A DNA stretch of 64,000 nucleotides from Gemmatimonadota bacterium (GTDB lineage Bacteria; Gemmatimonadota; Gemmatimonadetes; Longimicrobiales; Gaopeijiaceae). A model generated the notes under the pieces. That model did no database searches, had not been told where the DNA came from, and worked only from the letters and a program-made list of their open reading frames with translations. Made by a program: the position numbers and the translations under genes. Below, piece after piece: positions 28,994-39,454 of the stretch; positions within the stretch are counted from its first letter, which is position 1; each line of letters opens with the position of its first letter. The stretch lies in the NCBI GenBank assembly GCA_030430625.1, contig JAUIKL010000001.1, positions 1 to 64,000 of the forward strand. The letters are read 5' to 3'.

Positions 28994-30610
28994 GTGAACG
29001 ATGCTGCTGCTGATGCCCGAGCACTCTCGGAGTGCGTGGCTGGATTGACCGTCGCCTCGGCCCTCTCGACACGAGCGACGACGGACCCCGAGCGCCCGTA
29101 CCTCCGGACTGACGACCGTGTGTACGCGTACGGGGAGGTCGAGGCCCAAGCCGAGGCGCTCGCCGCGGGCCTGGCGGGACTGGGCGTCGAGGCCGGTGAC
29201 CGGATCGCGCTCGTGCTCCCCGCCTGTCCCGAGTTCGCCGTTTCGATGTTCGCGGCGGCCAAGCTCGGCGCCATCGTCGTGCCGCTCAACCCGCACCTGG
29301 CACCGCTCGAACTCCACTATATGATGCGTCACTCGCAGGCGGTCGCGGCGGTGACGATCGAGCAGGACCGGGACGTCGATTTCCTCCAGCTCTTCGAGGA
29401 GATCATGCCCCAGCTGCCCGAGCTGAAGCACCTGGTGACCGTCGGGGAAGAGGACCTCTGGTACGACGACCGGATCTTCCAGTTCGAAGATCTGTTGTCT
29501 GCGGGGGACGGGCGGGACTTCGAGGCACGCGCGGCGGATCCCGACGACTGCTTCGCGCTGGTGTACACCTCCGGCACGAGTGGGAAGCCGAAGGGGGTCG
29601 AACTCAGCCACGCCAATCTCCTCTCCACGGCTGCGGGCACGGCGGAGGCGATTCGCCTCGGGCCGGACGACATCGTCGTCGGGATCTCCGGGCTCTTCCA
29701 CGTCTACGGTCTCGGCCCGGGACTCCTCGGAACGCTCGCTGCCGGAGCGTCTTTCGTCGTCCTGAATCACGGGGATCCGGCCACCATTCTCGACGCCGCC
29801 GAACGACATGGAGCCACGGTCCACTACGGCATCCCGACGCTCTTCGTCGGAGAGGTGGCCCAGATGCGGCGGCGGCCGCGCGATCTCTCGTCGCTTCGGA
29901 TCGCCGTCGTGGCCGGGGCACCCGCGGATGACACGCTACTGGCCTCGGTCTCGGAGGGATTGGGGACGACGGTCGTCTCCGGGTACTCCGTGACCGAGAC
30001 GGCGTCCACGGTCAGCACCACCGTACCGGGGGACAGCCCCGAGGAGCGTCGGTTCACGGTCGGCCGTCCCCTTCCCGGGACATCGGTGCGCATCGTCGAG
30101 TCGACCGAGGACGGAGACGTCGAGCTACCGGTCGAGAGTGTGGGCGAGATTCGGGTGCGCGGACCCGGTGTCATGCTCGGCTACTACAGGCAGCCCAGGA
30201 AGACGGCCGACTCCTTCGACTCGGAAGGGTATTTCCGTACGGGGGACCTCGGCATTCTCGACGAGGATGGCTTCCTCCATTTGGTCGGCCGTAACCGCGA
30301 CGTTATCATCAGGTCCGGCTTCAACGTGTATCCGCGGGAGGTCGAGTCTCGTGTCGAGGCTCATCCAGCGGTGCGAGAGGCGGCGGCGATCGGCTTGGCC
30401 GATCCGCTCCTCGGAGAAGCCATTTGCGCCTGCGTCGTCCTCGTAGAGGGTGCGATCGTCACGGGGCAGGAAATCGTGGACTGGTGTCGCGACACGCTCG
30501 CGGACGAGAAGGTCCCCGATTTCATCCGCTTCGTCGACGACCTTCCCCGAACGAACACGGGGCATGTGCGACGGGTCGAGCTCTCCCGCAGCGTCTTGTC
30601 GGAGATGTAA
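28994..30610 (+). CDS. AMP-forming acyl-CoA ligase-like protein lacking the A10 lysine
   Basis: An ANL-superfamily protein of 538 residues from GTG 28994 (541 from ATG 28985). It has the P-loop YTSGTSGKPKGVELSH, GYSVTETAS (A5), YFRTGDLG (A7) and the hinge GRNRDVIIRSGFNVYPREVE (A8), so both the large and small domains are present and full length. The A10 motif, normally PxTxxGKxxR, reads LPRTNTGHVRRVEL: the lysine needed for adenylation is histidine (CAT codon). Acetyl-CoA synthetase in this window keeps the lysine. It may act only in a thioester half-reaction, use another base, or be regulatory. The substrate is unknown. The start is chosen because ATG 28985 overlaps a perfect -10 element. 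Confidence 0.85.
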   Translation: MNDAAADARALSECVAGLTVASALSTRATTDPERPYLRTDDRVYAYGEVEAQAEALAAGLAGLGVEAGDRIALVLPACPEFAVSMFAAAKLGAIVVPLNPHLAPLELHYMMRHSQAVAAVTIEQDRDVDFLQLFEEIMPQLPELKHLVTVGEEDLWYDDRIFQFEDLLSAGDGRDFEARAADPDDCFALVYTSGTSGKPKGVELSHANLLSTAAGTAEAIRLGPDDIVVGISGLFHVYGLGPGLLGTLAAGASFVVLNHGDPATILDAAERHGATVHYGIPTLFVGEVAQMRRRPRDLSSLRIAVVAGAPADDTLLASVSEGLGTTVVSGYSVTETASTVSTTVPGDSPEERRFTVGRPLPGTSVRIVESTEDGDVELPVESVGEIRVRGPGVMLGYYRQPRKTADSFDSEGYFRTGDLGILDEDGFLHLVGRNRDVIIRSGFNVYPREVESRVEAHPAVREAAAIGLADPLLGEAICACVVLVEGAIVTGQEIVDWCRDTLADEKVPDFIRFVDDLPRTNTGHVRRVELSRSVLSEM

Positions 30611-30736
30611 TCGGCCCACGGGACAGCCGCGCCCGATGTGGGCGCGCCCAAGGCTTCCCTGACCCTCTTCGCGATCGTCCGATCCGAACCGGGGTGGGGA
30701 GGTCTCGCGAACGACAGTTTACACAGCGAGACACAC

Positions 30737-32944
30737 ATGAATGTGCCGTACACGCGGGCCCCGCATCAGTCGGGCCCCGGCGCCGCGAACCTCGATGCGA
30801 CGCACGCCGCCCTCCTCATCGACTTCGACAACGTCACGATGGGGATGCGCAGCGACCTCTCGAAGGAGCTCAAGAGCCTCCTCGACACCGACGTCATCAA
30901 GGGCAAGGTCAGCGTCCAGCGGGCCTACGCCGACTGGCGCCGGTACCCCCAGTACATCGTGCCCCTCTCGGAGGCGTCGGTCGATCTGATCTTCGCCCCC
31001 GCCTACGGGAGCAACAAGAAGAACGCCACCGACATCCGGATGGCGATCGACGCCCTCGAACTGGTCTTCATCCGACCGGAGATCGGGACCTACATCCTCC
31101 TCACCGGAGACTCCGACTTCTCGAGCCTGGTTCTGAAGCTCAAGGAGTACGGCAAGTACGTCATCGGGGTGGGGATCCAGGAGTCGAGTTCGGACATCCT
31201 CGTGCAGAACTGCGACGAGTACTACTCCTACACCAGCCTCACCGGTCTCACCAAGACGACCGAGATGGACCGCGACGCACGCGACCCCTGGGTGCTCGTG
31301 AAGGAAGCCATCAACAAGATGGTCCAGCGCGGAGACGTCATGCGCTCGGACCGGCTGAAGCAGGTCATGCAGGAGATCGACCCCACCTTCGACGAGGGTT
31401 CGATCGGCTTCTCGAAGTTCTCCAAGTTCCTGACCGAGGCGTCCTCCCGCGGCCTGATCCGTCTGAAGAAGATGGAGAACGGCCAGTACGAGGTGGAGCC
31501 GGGGAAGGGACGCGGCCGTGGCGACGACAGGAAGAAGAGTGACGACGGTCGTGGGCGTGGCGGATCCCGTTCGCGCGGCGGTCGGTCTCGCGGCGGGCGC
31601 GGCCGGGACGAAGGCCGAAGGGACGAGGGCGCGACCGATGCGTCCGACGCCTCGTCCGAGGAGGCCGGAGATGCCGACTCGAGCGGAGATCCGATGGCGA
31701 CCGCGTACGCCGCCATCCGCACGGCGCTCGAGCGGCTCAGGGAGTCCGGGCGCGACCCGGTCCGCGATTCCGACCTGAAGCGGAAGATGCTGGACGCCGA
31801 TCGAAACTTCGACGAGGGCACCCTCGGCTTCCCGAAGTTCAGCAAGTTCCTGGAGCAGGCCGAGGCGGACGGCGTCGTCACCCTTCACCGGGAGGGCCGG
31901 ATCATCGAGGTCTCGCTCGGCTCGGGCGAGGCCAGCGAGCCCTCCGTTTCGACGGACACCGACCGCGACACGAGTCGATCGAGGGACGAGGGGCGGCGGG
32001 CTTCGTCACCGAAGTCCGACCGATCCGAGACTGGCTCCGCACAGGCCGAAGCTACACCGTCCGCAGACGAGGACGGCGACAGCACGAAGGGCCCGGACGG
32101 GCCCTCCGACGGCAAGGCCACGACGATCGAGGTGGAACCGCCGAAGCGGGGACTCTTCGGCCTCCGGCTCGGCCCACGTCGAGGCGCGACGCGACGTCGC
32201 GGTGGAGACGTCGGGTCGTTGTTCGGCTTCGGGAGTGCGTCGGACGAGAAGAACGACGCATCGGACGGGTCCGAGGACGAGGCCGGGACTTCACACGGCA
32301 CCGGGGTCGCGGCGGCCGAACTGGCTGCGCTGGAAGCGGCCGAGGCGGCCGCTGCGGAAGCCGAACTCGAGGATCTGCGGATCGATGAAGAGGCCGTCGA
32401 CTACGGTGACGGAGACGACGACGGGGACGACGAAGTCAGTGCCTCCGACGGACGGAGTGGAGGCAGGACCGACCAGCGAAGCTCGAGAAGCGATCGTTCG
32501 AAGCGCGGCTCCGGCAGGCGGGACTCGGGGAGCCGTGGCTCCGGTAGTCGGGATTCCGGCGCCCGTGACGCCTCCGGGAGTGACAGCGGTCAGGGCGACG
32601 GTCAGAAGCGTGAGAGTCAGAAGCGTGACAGTCAGAAGGGTGACAGCCGCCCCCCCTCGACCGGGGCCGTGCCGGACGTTCCCCTCGATCAGCTCGGCCT
32701 GCCCTCGGACCCCGGCGCCATCGCGCGCTACCTGACGCACCGGTACAAGGGGGTCGGGGAGAAGACCGCCGAGACGCTGGTCGAGAAGCTCGGATCGGGG
32801 CTCTTCACCACGCTGCACGAGCGTCCCGACGAGATCTCTTCGATCGTGCCGCCCAAGCGCGCAGAGCAGGTGCTCGAGGCCTGGCGCAGCGACTACGAGC
32901 GTCGGGCCACGGCACACGCGGAGCGGTCGGCCAAGAAGGGCTAA
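30737..32944 (+). CDS. NYN (LabA-like) nuclease with two OST-HTH/LOTUS domains and a C-terminal HhH
   Basis: A 735-residue protein with an unusual layout. Residues 23-175 are a NYN/PIN-like nuclease domain with acidic residues in LLIDFDNV (Asp29, Asp31), NATDIRMAIDAL (Asp99) and LLTGDSDFSSLV (Asp125, Asp127). Residues about 183-255 and 319-393 are two OST-HTH/LOTUS domains sharing FDEGxxGFxKFSKFL. Between them lies an Arg-Gly-rich linker (257-300). Residues 395-645 are low-complexity, acidic then Ser/Arg-rich with QKR/GDS repeats. The last 85 residues contain a helix-hairpin-helix (YKGVGEKTAETLVEKLGSG). Inferred role: RNA-directed nuclease. ATG 30737 is used; an earlier ATG at 30638 is less family-like. 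mpg follows after 15 nt. Confidence 0.85.
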   Translation: MNVPYTRAPHQSGPGAANLDATHAALLIDFDNVTMGMRSDLSKELKSLLDTDVIKGKVSVQRAYADWRRYPQYIVPLSEASVDLIFAPAYGSNKKNATDIRMAIDALELVFIRPEIGTYILLTGDSDFSSLVLKLKEYGKYVIGVGIQESSSDILVQNCDEYYSYTSLTGLTKTTEMDRDARDPWVLVKEAINKMVQRGDVMRSDRLKQVMQEIDPTFDEGSIGFSKFSKFLTEASSRGLIRLKKMENGQYEVEPGKGRGRGDDRKKSDDGRGRGGSRSRGGRSRGGRGRDEGRRDEGATDASDASSEEAGDADSSGDPMATAYAAIRTALERLRESGRDPVRDSDLKRKMLDADRNFDEGTLGFPKFSKFLEQAEADGVVTLHREGRIIEVSLGSGEASEPSVSTDTDRDTSRSRDEGRRASSPKSDRSETGSAQAEATPSADEDGDSTKGPDGPSDGKATTIEVEPPKRGLFGLRLGPRRGATRRRGGDVGSLFGFGSASDEKNDASDGSEDEAGTSHGTGVAAAELAALEAAEAAAAEAELEDLRIDEEAVDYGDGDDDGDDEVSASDGRSGGRTDQRSSRSDRSKRGSGRRDSGSRGSGSRDSGARDASGSDSGQGDGQKRESQKRDSQKGDSRPPSTGAVPDVPLDQLGLPSDPGAIARYLTHRYKGVGEKTAETLVEKLGSGLFTTLHERPDEISSIVPPKRAEQVLEAWRSDYERRATAHAERSAKKG

Positions 32945-32959
32945 CTCGCGCCGGACCCC

Positions 32960-33621
32960 ATGGCTTCGGCACGACCGAATCTCCCTCTCCCCGGGCCAGG
33001 GCTCGGGGACGAGGGGGCCGAGGGCACCTTCGGCGCCGCCGTCTTTCTCCGACCCGTCAGGGACGTCGCGCGACTCCTCCTCGGCTCCGTGCTCGTCTCG
33101 ACGGTGGGTGGGGTGCGAACGGCCGGTGTCATCGTGGAGACCGAGGCGTACGGCGGCGCGGACGACCCCGCGTCCCACGCCGCCACGAAGGGCGGGATCA
33201 CCGAGCGGAACCGTGCGATGTTCGGCCCGCCGGGGCACCTCTACGTCTACCGGAGCTACGGCGTCCACTGGTGCGCGAACGTCGTGACGGGGCCGGAAGG
33301 GCAGGGTGAGGCCGTTCTCCTGCGGGGGCTGACTCCGACCGACGGGTTGGAGGTGATGCGTGCCCGTCGGGGGCGCACACCCCTGACCGCTGGACCGGGG
33401 CGACTGTCCGAAGCGCTCGGGATCGACGACCACCTGTACGGTCACCCGCTCGACCGACCGCCGCTGTCTCTGCATCGAGGGTGGTCGGTCCCGGACGAGC
33501 GCGTCGCCGCTACACCCCGGATCGGGATTCGGCTGGCGGCGGAACGGCCCGATCGTCTCTATGTTGTCGGCGCGCGGGGTGTGTCACGCCCCCATCGACC
33601 CCGATCCGAACCGACCCAGCG

Positions 33622-33625
<4 letters not shown>
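32960..33625 (+). CDS. 3-methyladenine DNA glycosylase (AAG/MPG type)
   Basis: A 221-residue base-excision repair enzyme that removes alkylated purines. It has the family features LLGSVLVS, VETEAYGGADDPASHA with the catalytic glutamate, NRAMFGPPGHLYVYRSYGVH with the intercalating loop, and GPGRLSEALGI. The N-terminal 25 residues are poorly conserved. It lies 15 nt after the NYN-LOTUS gene and overlaps the antiporter gene by 4 nt (ATGA), so the three may form one transcript. Confidence 0.94.
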
Positions 33626-35034
<1,409 letters not shown>

Positions 35035-35137
35035 GGGGCCGGGCCCGCTCCAACACGTACGAGGTTCTTGCTATCTTCGTAGGCTGCCCGGCGCGCCCAT
35101 GCCGGAGCCGTCTGAACCCGAAGCGGGAGAACCTTCG

Positions 35138-35887
35138 TTGAACGTCATCGTGTGTGTGAAGCGGGTCCCGGATACCGAGGCCCGCATCCGCGTCGACGGA
35201 AGTGGTACTGGAATCGACACGGCCGGCATCAAGTACGACATGAGCCCCTACGATGCCTTCGCGGTCGAGGCGGCGCTTCGGCAGAAAGAGGCCGCGGGGG
35301 AGGGAGAGATCACCCTGCTCACCTTCGGTGAGTCCGCCGCCCAGGAGACGCTCCGGAAGGGGCTGGCCATGGGTGCGGACAAGGCCGTTCTCCTGACGGG
35401 GGAGGTGACGCTCGACGGTCTGGCCACCGCCAAGGTGCTCGCAGCCGAACTCGAGTCGACCGACGCTCCGCTCTTCCTCTTCGGTGTGAAGGCCGCCGAC
35501 GACGATCAGTCGCAGGTCGGCCCGATGGTCGCCGCGCTGACCGGACGGCCGTGCGTGACCGGGGTCTCGACGTACGAGATCCAGGGCGACAAGGCCGTCT
35601 GTCACCGTGACGTCGAGGGGGGCAGCGAGGTCCTGGAAGTCGACCTGCCGGCCGTTCTGTGCATGACCAAGGGGCCGAACGAGCCGCGCCTGGCCGCGCT
35701 CAAGGGGATCATGGCCGCCAAGAAGAAGCCGCTCGAAGAGAAGCCGGCGGCGGCCGCCGAGGCCCGGATGAGGGTGACCGGCTTTTCGGAGCCGCCCGCT
35801 CGCGCCGCCGGACGGATCGTCGGCGAGGGCGCGGGTGCCGTCGACGAACTCGTCCGTCTTCTTCGCGAAGAGGCCAACGCACTCTAG
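35138..35887 (+). CDS. etfB: Electron transfer flavoprotein subunit beta
   Basis: AMP-binding subunit of the ETF heterodimer that takes electrons from acyl-CoA dehydrogenases. The 249-residue product starts NVIVCVKRVPDTEARI, continues with YDMSPYDAFAVEAALR, LLTFGESAAQETLRKGLAMG, DQSQVGPMVAALTG and GPNEPRLAALKGIMAAKKKP (the ETF beta signature loop). TTG 35138 is favoured because GGGAG lies 8 nt before it and the family starts there; an ATG at 35099 would add 13 residues without a ribosome site. etfA follows after 53 nt. Confidence 0.95.
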   Translation: MNVIVCVKRVPDTEARIRVDGSGTGIDTAGIKYDMSPYDAFAVEAALRQKEAAGEGEITLLTFGESAAQETLRKGLAMGADKAVLLTGEVTLDGLATAKVLAAELESTDAPLFLFGVKAADDDQSQVGPMVAALTGRPCVTGVSTYEIQGDKAVCHRDVEGGSEVLEVDLPAVLCMTKGPNEPRLAALKGIMAAKKKPLEEKPAAAAEARMRVTGFSEPPARAAGRIVGEGAGAVDELVRLLREEANAL

Positions 35888-35940
35888 GGCTGCGACACGC
35901 ACCCCTGACCTGACCCACTATCGACGTACGGAGTCGTACC

Positions 35941-36930
35941 ATGGCGAATGTGCTCGCCTTCGTAGAACAGCGTGACGGAGTCATCGGATCGGCCGGTCGC
36001 GAGGCCGTCGGTGTCGCCTCCGCCCTCGCCGCCGGTCTCGGCGGACAAGCTCACGCCCTCATTCTCGGCAACGCATCCGCGGCGGCCGGCGCGGACGGCC
36101 TGGGTGCCGCCGGAGCCGAGGTGGTCGCGGTCGGACAACACGACGCGCTCGGGGACTACAACCCCGAGGGATATGCGTCCGTCGTCGCCGCTCACATTCG
36201 AGACGGCGGCTTCGGTGCCGTGGTCTTCACGGCCACGACCCTCGGAAAGGACCTCGCGCCTCGGGTGGCCGCGCTACTGGACGTGCCGCTCGCGTCGGAC
36301 GTGACCGAGGTGGGTGTGGACGGCGGCGTCGTGACCGCCGTGCGACCGGTGTACTCCGGCAAGGCGTTCGCCACCCTGGCCATCGACGCGTCGCCGGCGA
36401 TCGTTTCGATCCGCCCCAACGTCTTCCAGCCGGCTCAGAACGCCGCGGCGGGAACGGTCTCGACCTTCACGCCGGACGTCGACACGTCGGCCTGGCGGAT
36501 CCGCGTCGTCGACCGGAAGTCGGCCGCGGACGGCCAACTCGACGTGGCCGAGGCCGGGATCGTCGTCTCGGGCGGTCGCGGGATGAAGGGCCCGGAGCAC
36601 TGGGGCCTCCTCGAAGGCCTTCGGGACGCGATCGGTTCGGACGTCGCGCTCGGCGCGTCCCGCGCCGTCGTCGACGCCGGATGGCGCCCACACGGTGAGC
36701 AGGTGGGCCAGACCGGAAAGACCGTTGCACCCAAGCTCTACTTCGCGGTCGGCATCTCCGGAGCGATTCAGCACCTCGCGGGGATGCGGACGGCCAAGAC
36801 GATCGTCGCCATCAACCGCGACGCCGACGCCCCGATCTTTTCGGTGGCGGACTACGGGATCGTCGGGGACCTCTTCGAGGTCGTCCCCGCCCTCAGCGAG
36901 CGGATCGCCGAGCTGAAAGCGGCCGACTGA
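35941..36930 (+). CDS. etfA: Electron transfer flavoprotein subunit alpha
   Basis: FAD-binding ETF subunit, 329 residues. The N-terminal domain (VLAFVEQRDGVIGSAGREAV) resembles that of beta. The C-terminal FAD domain has VVSGGRGMKGPEHWGLLE, GASRAVVDAGW, EQVGQTGKTVAPKLYFAVGI and SGAIQHLAGM followed by VAINRDADAPIFSVADYGIV, the classic ETF alpha signature. With etfB it forms a two-gene operon. A GC-rich hairpin separates its 3' end from the convergent M23 gene. Confidence 0.97.
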   Translation: MANVLAFVEQRDGVIGSAGREAVGVASALAAGLGGQAHALILGNASAAAGADGLGAAGAEVVAVGQHDALGDYNPEGYASVVAAHIRDGGFGAVVFTATTLGKDLAPRVAALLDVPLASDVTEVGVDGGVVTAVRPVYSGKAFATLAIDASPAIVSIRPNVFQPAQNAAAGTVSTFTPDVDTSAWRIRVVDRKSAADGQLDVAEAGIVVSGGRGMKGPEHWGLLEGLRDAIGSDVALGASRAVVDAGWRPHGEQVGQTGKTVAPKLYFAVGISGAIQHLAGMRTAKTIVAINRDADAPIFSVADYGIVGDLFEVVPALSERIAELKAAD

Positions 36931-36945
36931 TTCGTCCCGGGCCGA

Positions 36946-36973
36946 GGCCGCTCCCGCGTCAGCGGGGGCGGCC
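36946..36973. terminator. Bidirectional hairpin between etfA and the M23 gene
   Basis: A 12-bp stem (36946-36957 with 36962-36973, one G-U pair, loop GTCA) sits 15 nt after the etfA stop and covers the stop codon of the convergent M23 gene. No T-tract is present in either direction. Confidence 0.45.
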
Positions 36974-37396
36974 GCCCAGGATCGCGATCGGATCGACCTG
37001 ACGGCCGTACCGCCACACCTCGAAGTGCAGGTGGGGCGCAGTCACGTCACCTGTGGCGCCACTGAGTCCGATCTGTTGGGCCGTCCGAACCGACTCGCCC
37101 GCGCGCACCTCGATGCGTGACAGGTGGGCGTACACGCTCATCAGACCCGCGCGGTGGTCGATGAAGACGACGTTGCCGAAGCCGCGCATCGTGCCCGCAA
37201 AGCGTACGGTTCCGGACGCCATGGCTACGATCGGCGTTCCGACCGGAACGCTCAGGTCCACACCGCGGTGAAGGTCGGGCCGGACTCCGTCGAAGCGGAG
37301 GCCGAAGCCGGAGGTGAGGGGGGCATGAACGGGCCAGGTGGGCAGGGCGCACCCCGAGACCCCCACGACCAGGGCGACCCACAACCCGCGGCGCAC
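36959..37396 (-). CDS. M23 (LytM) peptidase-like lipoprotein
   Basis: A 145-residue, very compact lipoprotein. The N-terminus MRRGLWVALVVGVSGCALP has a lipobox ending in Cys16. Almost all the remainder is an LytM/M23 domain with the zinc-site motifs HRGVDLSVP (HxxxD) and PHLHFEVWR (HxH), so the active site appears intact, unlike the EnvC-like protein elsewhere in the window. It probably cleaves peptidoglycan peptide bridges. It lies 8 nt downstream of moeA in the same direction. Confidence 0.9.
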   Translation of the reverse strand: MRRGLWVALVVGVSGCALPTWPVHAPLTSGFGLRFDGVRPDLHRGVDLSVPVGTPIVAMASGTVRFAGTMRGFGNVVFIDHRAGLMSVYAHLSRIEVRAGESVRTAQQIGLSGATGDVTAPHLHFEVWRYGRQVDPIAILGGRPR

Positions 37397-37404
37397 CGAC
37401 CGAG

Positions 37405-38709
37405 CTACCCCATGGCGCTGGACAGTTCGTTCCCGAACCAGAGGACATCGACGGGGTCACCGGCTTCGATGACGTCGGTCTCGGGCGGGATGACTGCCAG
37501 CCCGTCGGCCGAGGCCAGGCCGCGTACGAGGCCGGAGAGCTGGGGGCCGGTGAGTCCGGCGTAGATCCCGTCGGGGCGGGCTTCGAGTCGGACGCGTTGG
37601 AAGTACGTCAGGGCGGCGGGCGTCGTAAACCGCTCCGACGCCACGCAGGGGATGCGGGGCCGATCCACGTCCCGGTGCCCCGCCAGCCGAAGAAGAAACG
37701 GGCGGACGAAGAGCTCGAAGGTGACGAAGGCGGACGACGGATTGCCCGGGAGACCGAAGACGGCCTGTCGGCGGTCCCCCCGCGGAATCCAGCCGAAGGA
37801 GATCGGGCTGCCCGGCCGCATCTTGACCCGCCAGAAGTCCTGCTCGAAGCCGTAGGTGTCGAGGACGCGCTTCACGAGGTCGGCTTCACCCATCGAAGCC
37901 CCTCCGATGGTCACGAGCACGTCCGCCTCGGCGGCGTCGTCGAGCTTGCTGGAGATCGCATCGTGGTCGTCTGCGGCGATACCGAGGTCGATCGGCTCCG
38001 CCCGGACGGCTCGGGCGGCCGCACCGAGCATCGTGCTGTTCGACTCCGGCACCCCGATACCGGCTCGTACGTCTTCGTACCGATCCGCGCGTCGCAGTTC
38101 GTCTCCCGTCGGGAGGAACGCGACGGTCGGGACCGCTCTCACGGGTACGGTCGACAACCCGGCCGCTGTGAGAACACCGATGACACCGGGAGACACCGTC
38201 TGACCGGCCTCGAAGAGCCGGAGGCCTGCCGTCATGTCCTGCCCGGCGGGGCGGACGTGTCGGCCGACGTCGCGATCGTTTCGGATACGGACCGTACCCG
38301 GCTCGGCCTCTCCGTCGGTGTCCTCGACTCGGATGACCGTGTCGGCGCCGACCGGAGTCGGGGCTCCGGTCATGATCCGGACGGCGGTGCCGTGTTCGAA
38401 GTGGTCCAGGCGGGGGTCACCGGCTCGGACGATGGCCGAGACGGGTAGGGTGATCGGCTCGTCGGGGGACGCGCCGCGGACATCGTCCCCGCGGACCGCG
38501 TAGCCGTCCATGGCGCTGTTGTCCCACGGAGGGAGCGTCGTCGTGGCGTCGATGGCCTCCGACAGCGCGCGCCCCATCGTCTCGTCGATCGGGACCCGGG
38601 TCGGCGGCAGGGGGCGGGCGGCCCGGAGAATCCGGTCCCGCGCCTCTTCGACGTCGAGCCAGTCGGCGACCCGACCCTCGAAGGCGGCCTCGCTCCGTGC
38701 CGGTGTCAC
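37405..38709 (-). CDS. moeA: Molybdopterin molybdenumtransferase MoeA
   Basis: Inserts molybdate into adenylated molybdopterin. The 434-residue protein has LPPWDNSAMDGYAVRGDD, RIMTGAPTPVGADTVIRVED, FLPTGDELRRAD, TIGGASMGEADLVKRVL, KMRPGSPISFGW and FGLPGNPSSAFVTFELFV, all MoeA signatures. The start is GTG 38709, 10 nt after the beta-barrel stop. moaC, another cofactor gene, lies about 18 kb away. Confidence 0.96.
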   Translation of the reverse strand: MTPARSEAAFEGRVADWLDVEEARDRILRAARPLPPTRVPIDETMGRALSEAIDATTTLPPWDNSAMDGYAVRGDDVRGASPDEPITLPVSAIVRAGDPRLDHFEHGTAVRIMTGAPTPVGADTVIRVEDTDGEAEPGTVRIRNDRDVGRHVRPAGQDMTAGLRLFEAGQTVSPGVIGVLTAAGLSTVPVRAVPTVAFLPTGDELRRADRYEDVRAGIGVPESNSTMLGAAARAVRAEPIDLGIAADDHDAISSKLDDAAEADVLVTIGGASMGEADLVKRVLDTYGFEQDFWRVKMRPGSPISFGWIPRGDRRQAVFGLPGNPSSAFVTFELFVRPFLLRLAGHRDVDRPRIPCVASERFTTPAALTYFQRVRLEARPDGIYAGLTGPQLSGLVRGLASADGLAVIPPETDVIEAGDPVDVLWFGNELSSAMG

Positions 38710-38719
38710 CTGGGTCCGA

Positions 38720-39454
38720 CTACCAGCGCCAGAGGAGACTCAACGTGAAGGTGTTGCCCCACAGCCACTCGCTGTCGTCCACGTTCTCGAAGGCCCGATC
38801 CGGATCCGCGAAGCCCGGCGGCGTCTCCACCTGCCAGAGGGAGAAGGTGCCGTCGGCCCGCACCGCGATCCGATCCGTGACGAACCAGCGGGTACCGGCG
38901 CCGAAGGTCCCGAGGAAGCTGGTCCCGAAGTCGAAGACGTCCTCGGGGAGGAGGACGGCGTCCAGGTTGGACGACGGCGAGGCGTCGATCGCGATCCCCG
39001 CGCCCGCGAACAGGAACGGGCTCAGCCGGTGCCACATCCGACGGCCGGGTAGACTGAACCGAAAACGCGCGTCGATCGTGGTGATCCGGCTGACCGCCTG
39101 TCCGATCACACGATCGCCCTCGACCCGGCCGGGGTCGACCACGTCGCGCTCACCGTCGATCAGGCCCCACGTTCCCTCGAAAGCCAGGGGACCGGAGAGC
39201 TCGACCGCGTAGCGCACGCCCGCCGCGACTCCGCCCTCGGGGGCATACCCGAAGCGCCCGGTCTGCGTACCGACCCATCCGCCCCAGAGGCCGATCTCCT
39301 GGCCTCGCTCGAGGTACTCGTACGGTGAAGGGATCGTCTGGGCGGAACCCTGCAGGGGTAGGAGTAGAGTCATCAGCAGGCACACGCCCGCCGAGCACGC
39401 ACCGAGGAGCGACCTCGGGGCTCGGTGGAACTCCTGCGCAGTCTCGGATCTCAA
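38720..39454 (-). CDS. Outer-membrane beta-barrel protein
   Basis: A 244-residue exported protein if started at TTG 39454, which has AGGAG upstream. The N-terminus then has a signal peptide (LLGACSAGVCLLMTLLLPLQ, cleavage near GSAQT). The mature part shows alternating hydrophobic strands typical of an 8-stranded barrel, for example IGLWGGWVGTQTGRFGYA, RITTIDARFRFSL, FLFAGAGIAID and WFVTDRIAVRADGTFSLW, ending in an aromatic strand (LSLLWRW). No enzymatic motif is seen. It precedes moeA by 10 nt; the pairing is probably transcriptional only. An ATG at 39526 in frame is possible but less likely. Confidence 0.75.
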   Translation of the reverse strand: MRSETAQEFHRAPRSLLGACSAGVCLLMTLLLPLQGSAQTIPSPYEYLERGQEIGLWGGWVGTQTGRFGYAPEGGVAAGVRYAVELSGPLAFEGTWGLIDGERDVVDPGRVEGDRVIGQAVSRITTIDARFRFSLPGRRMWHRLSPFLFAGAGIAIDASPSSNLDAVLLPEDVFDFGTSFLGTFGAGTRWFVTDRIAVRADGTFSLWQVETPPGFADPDRAFENVDDSEWLWGNTFTLSLLWRW

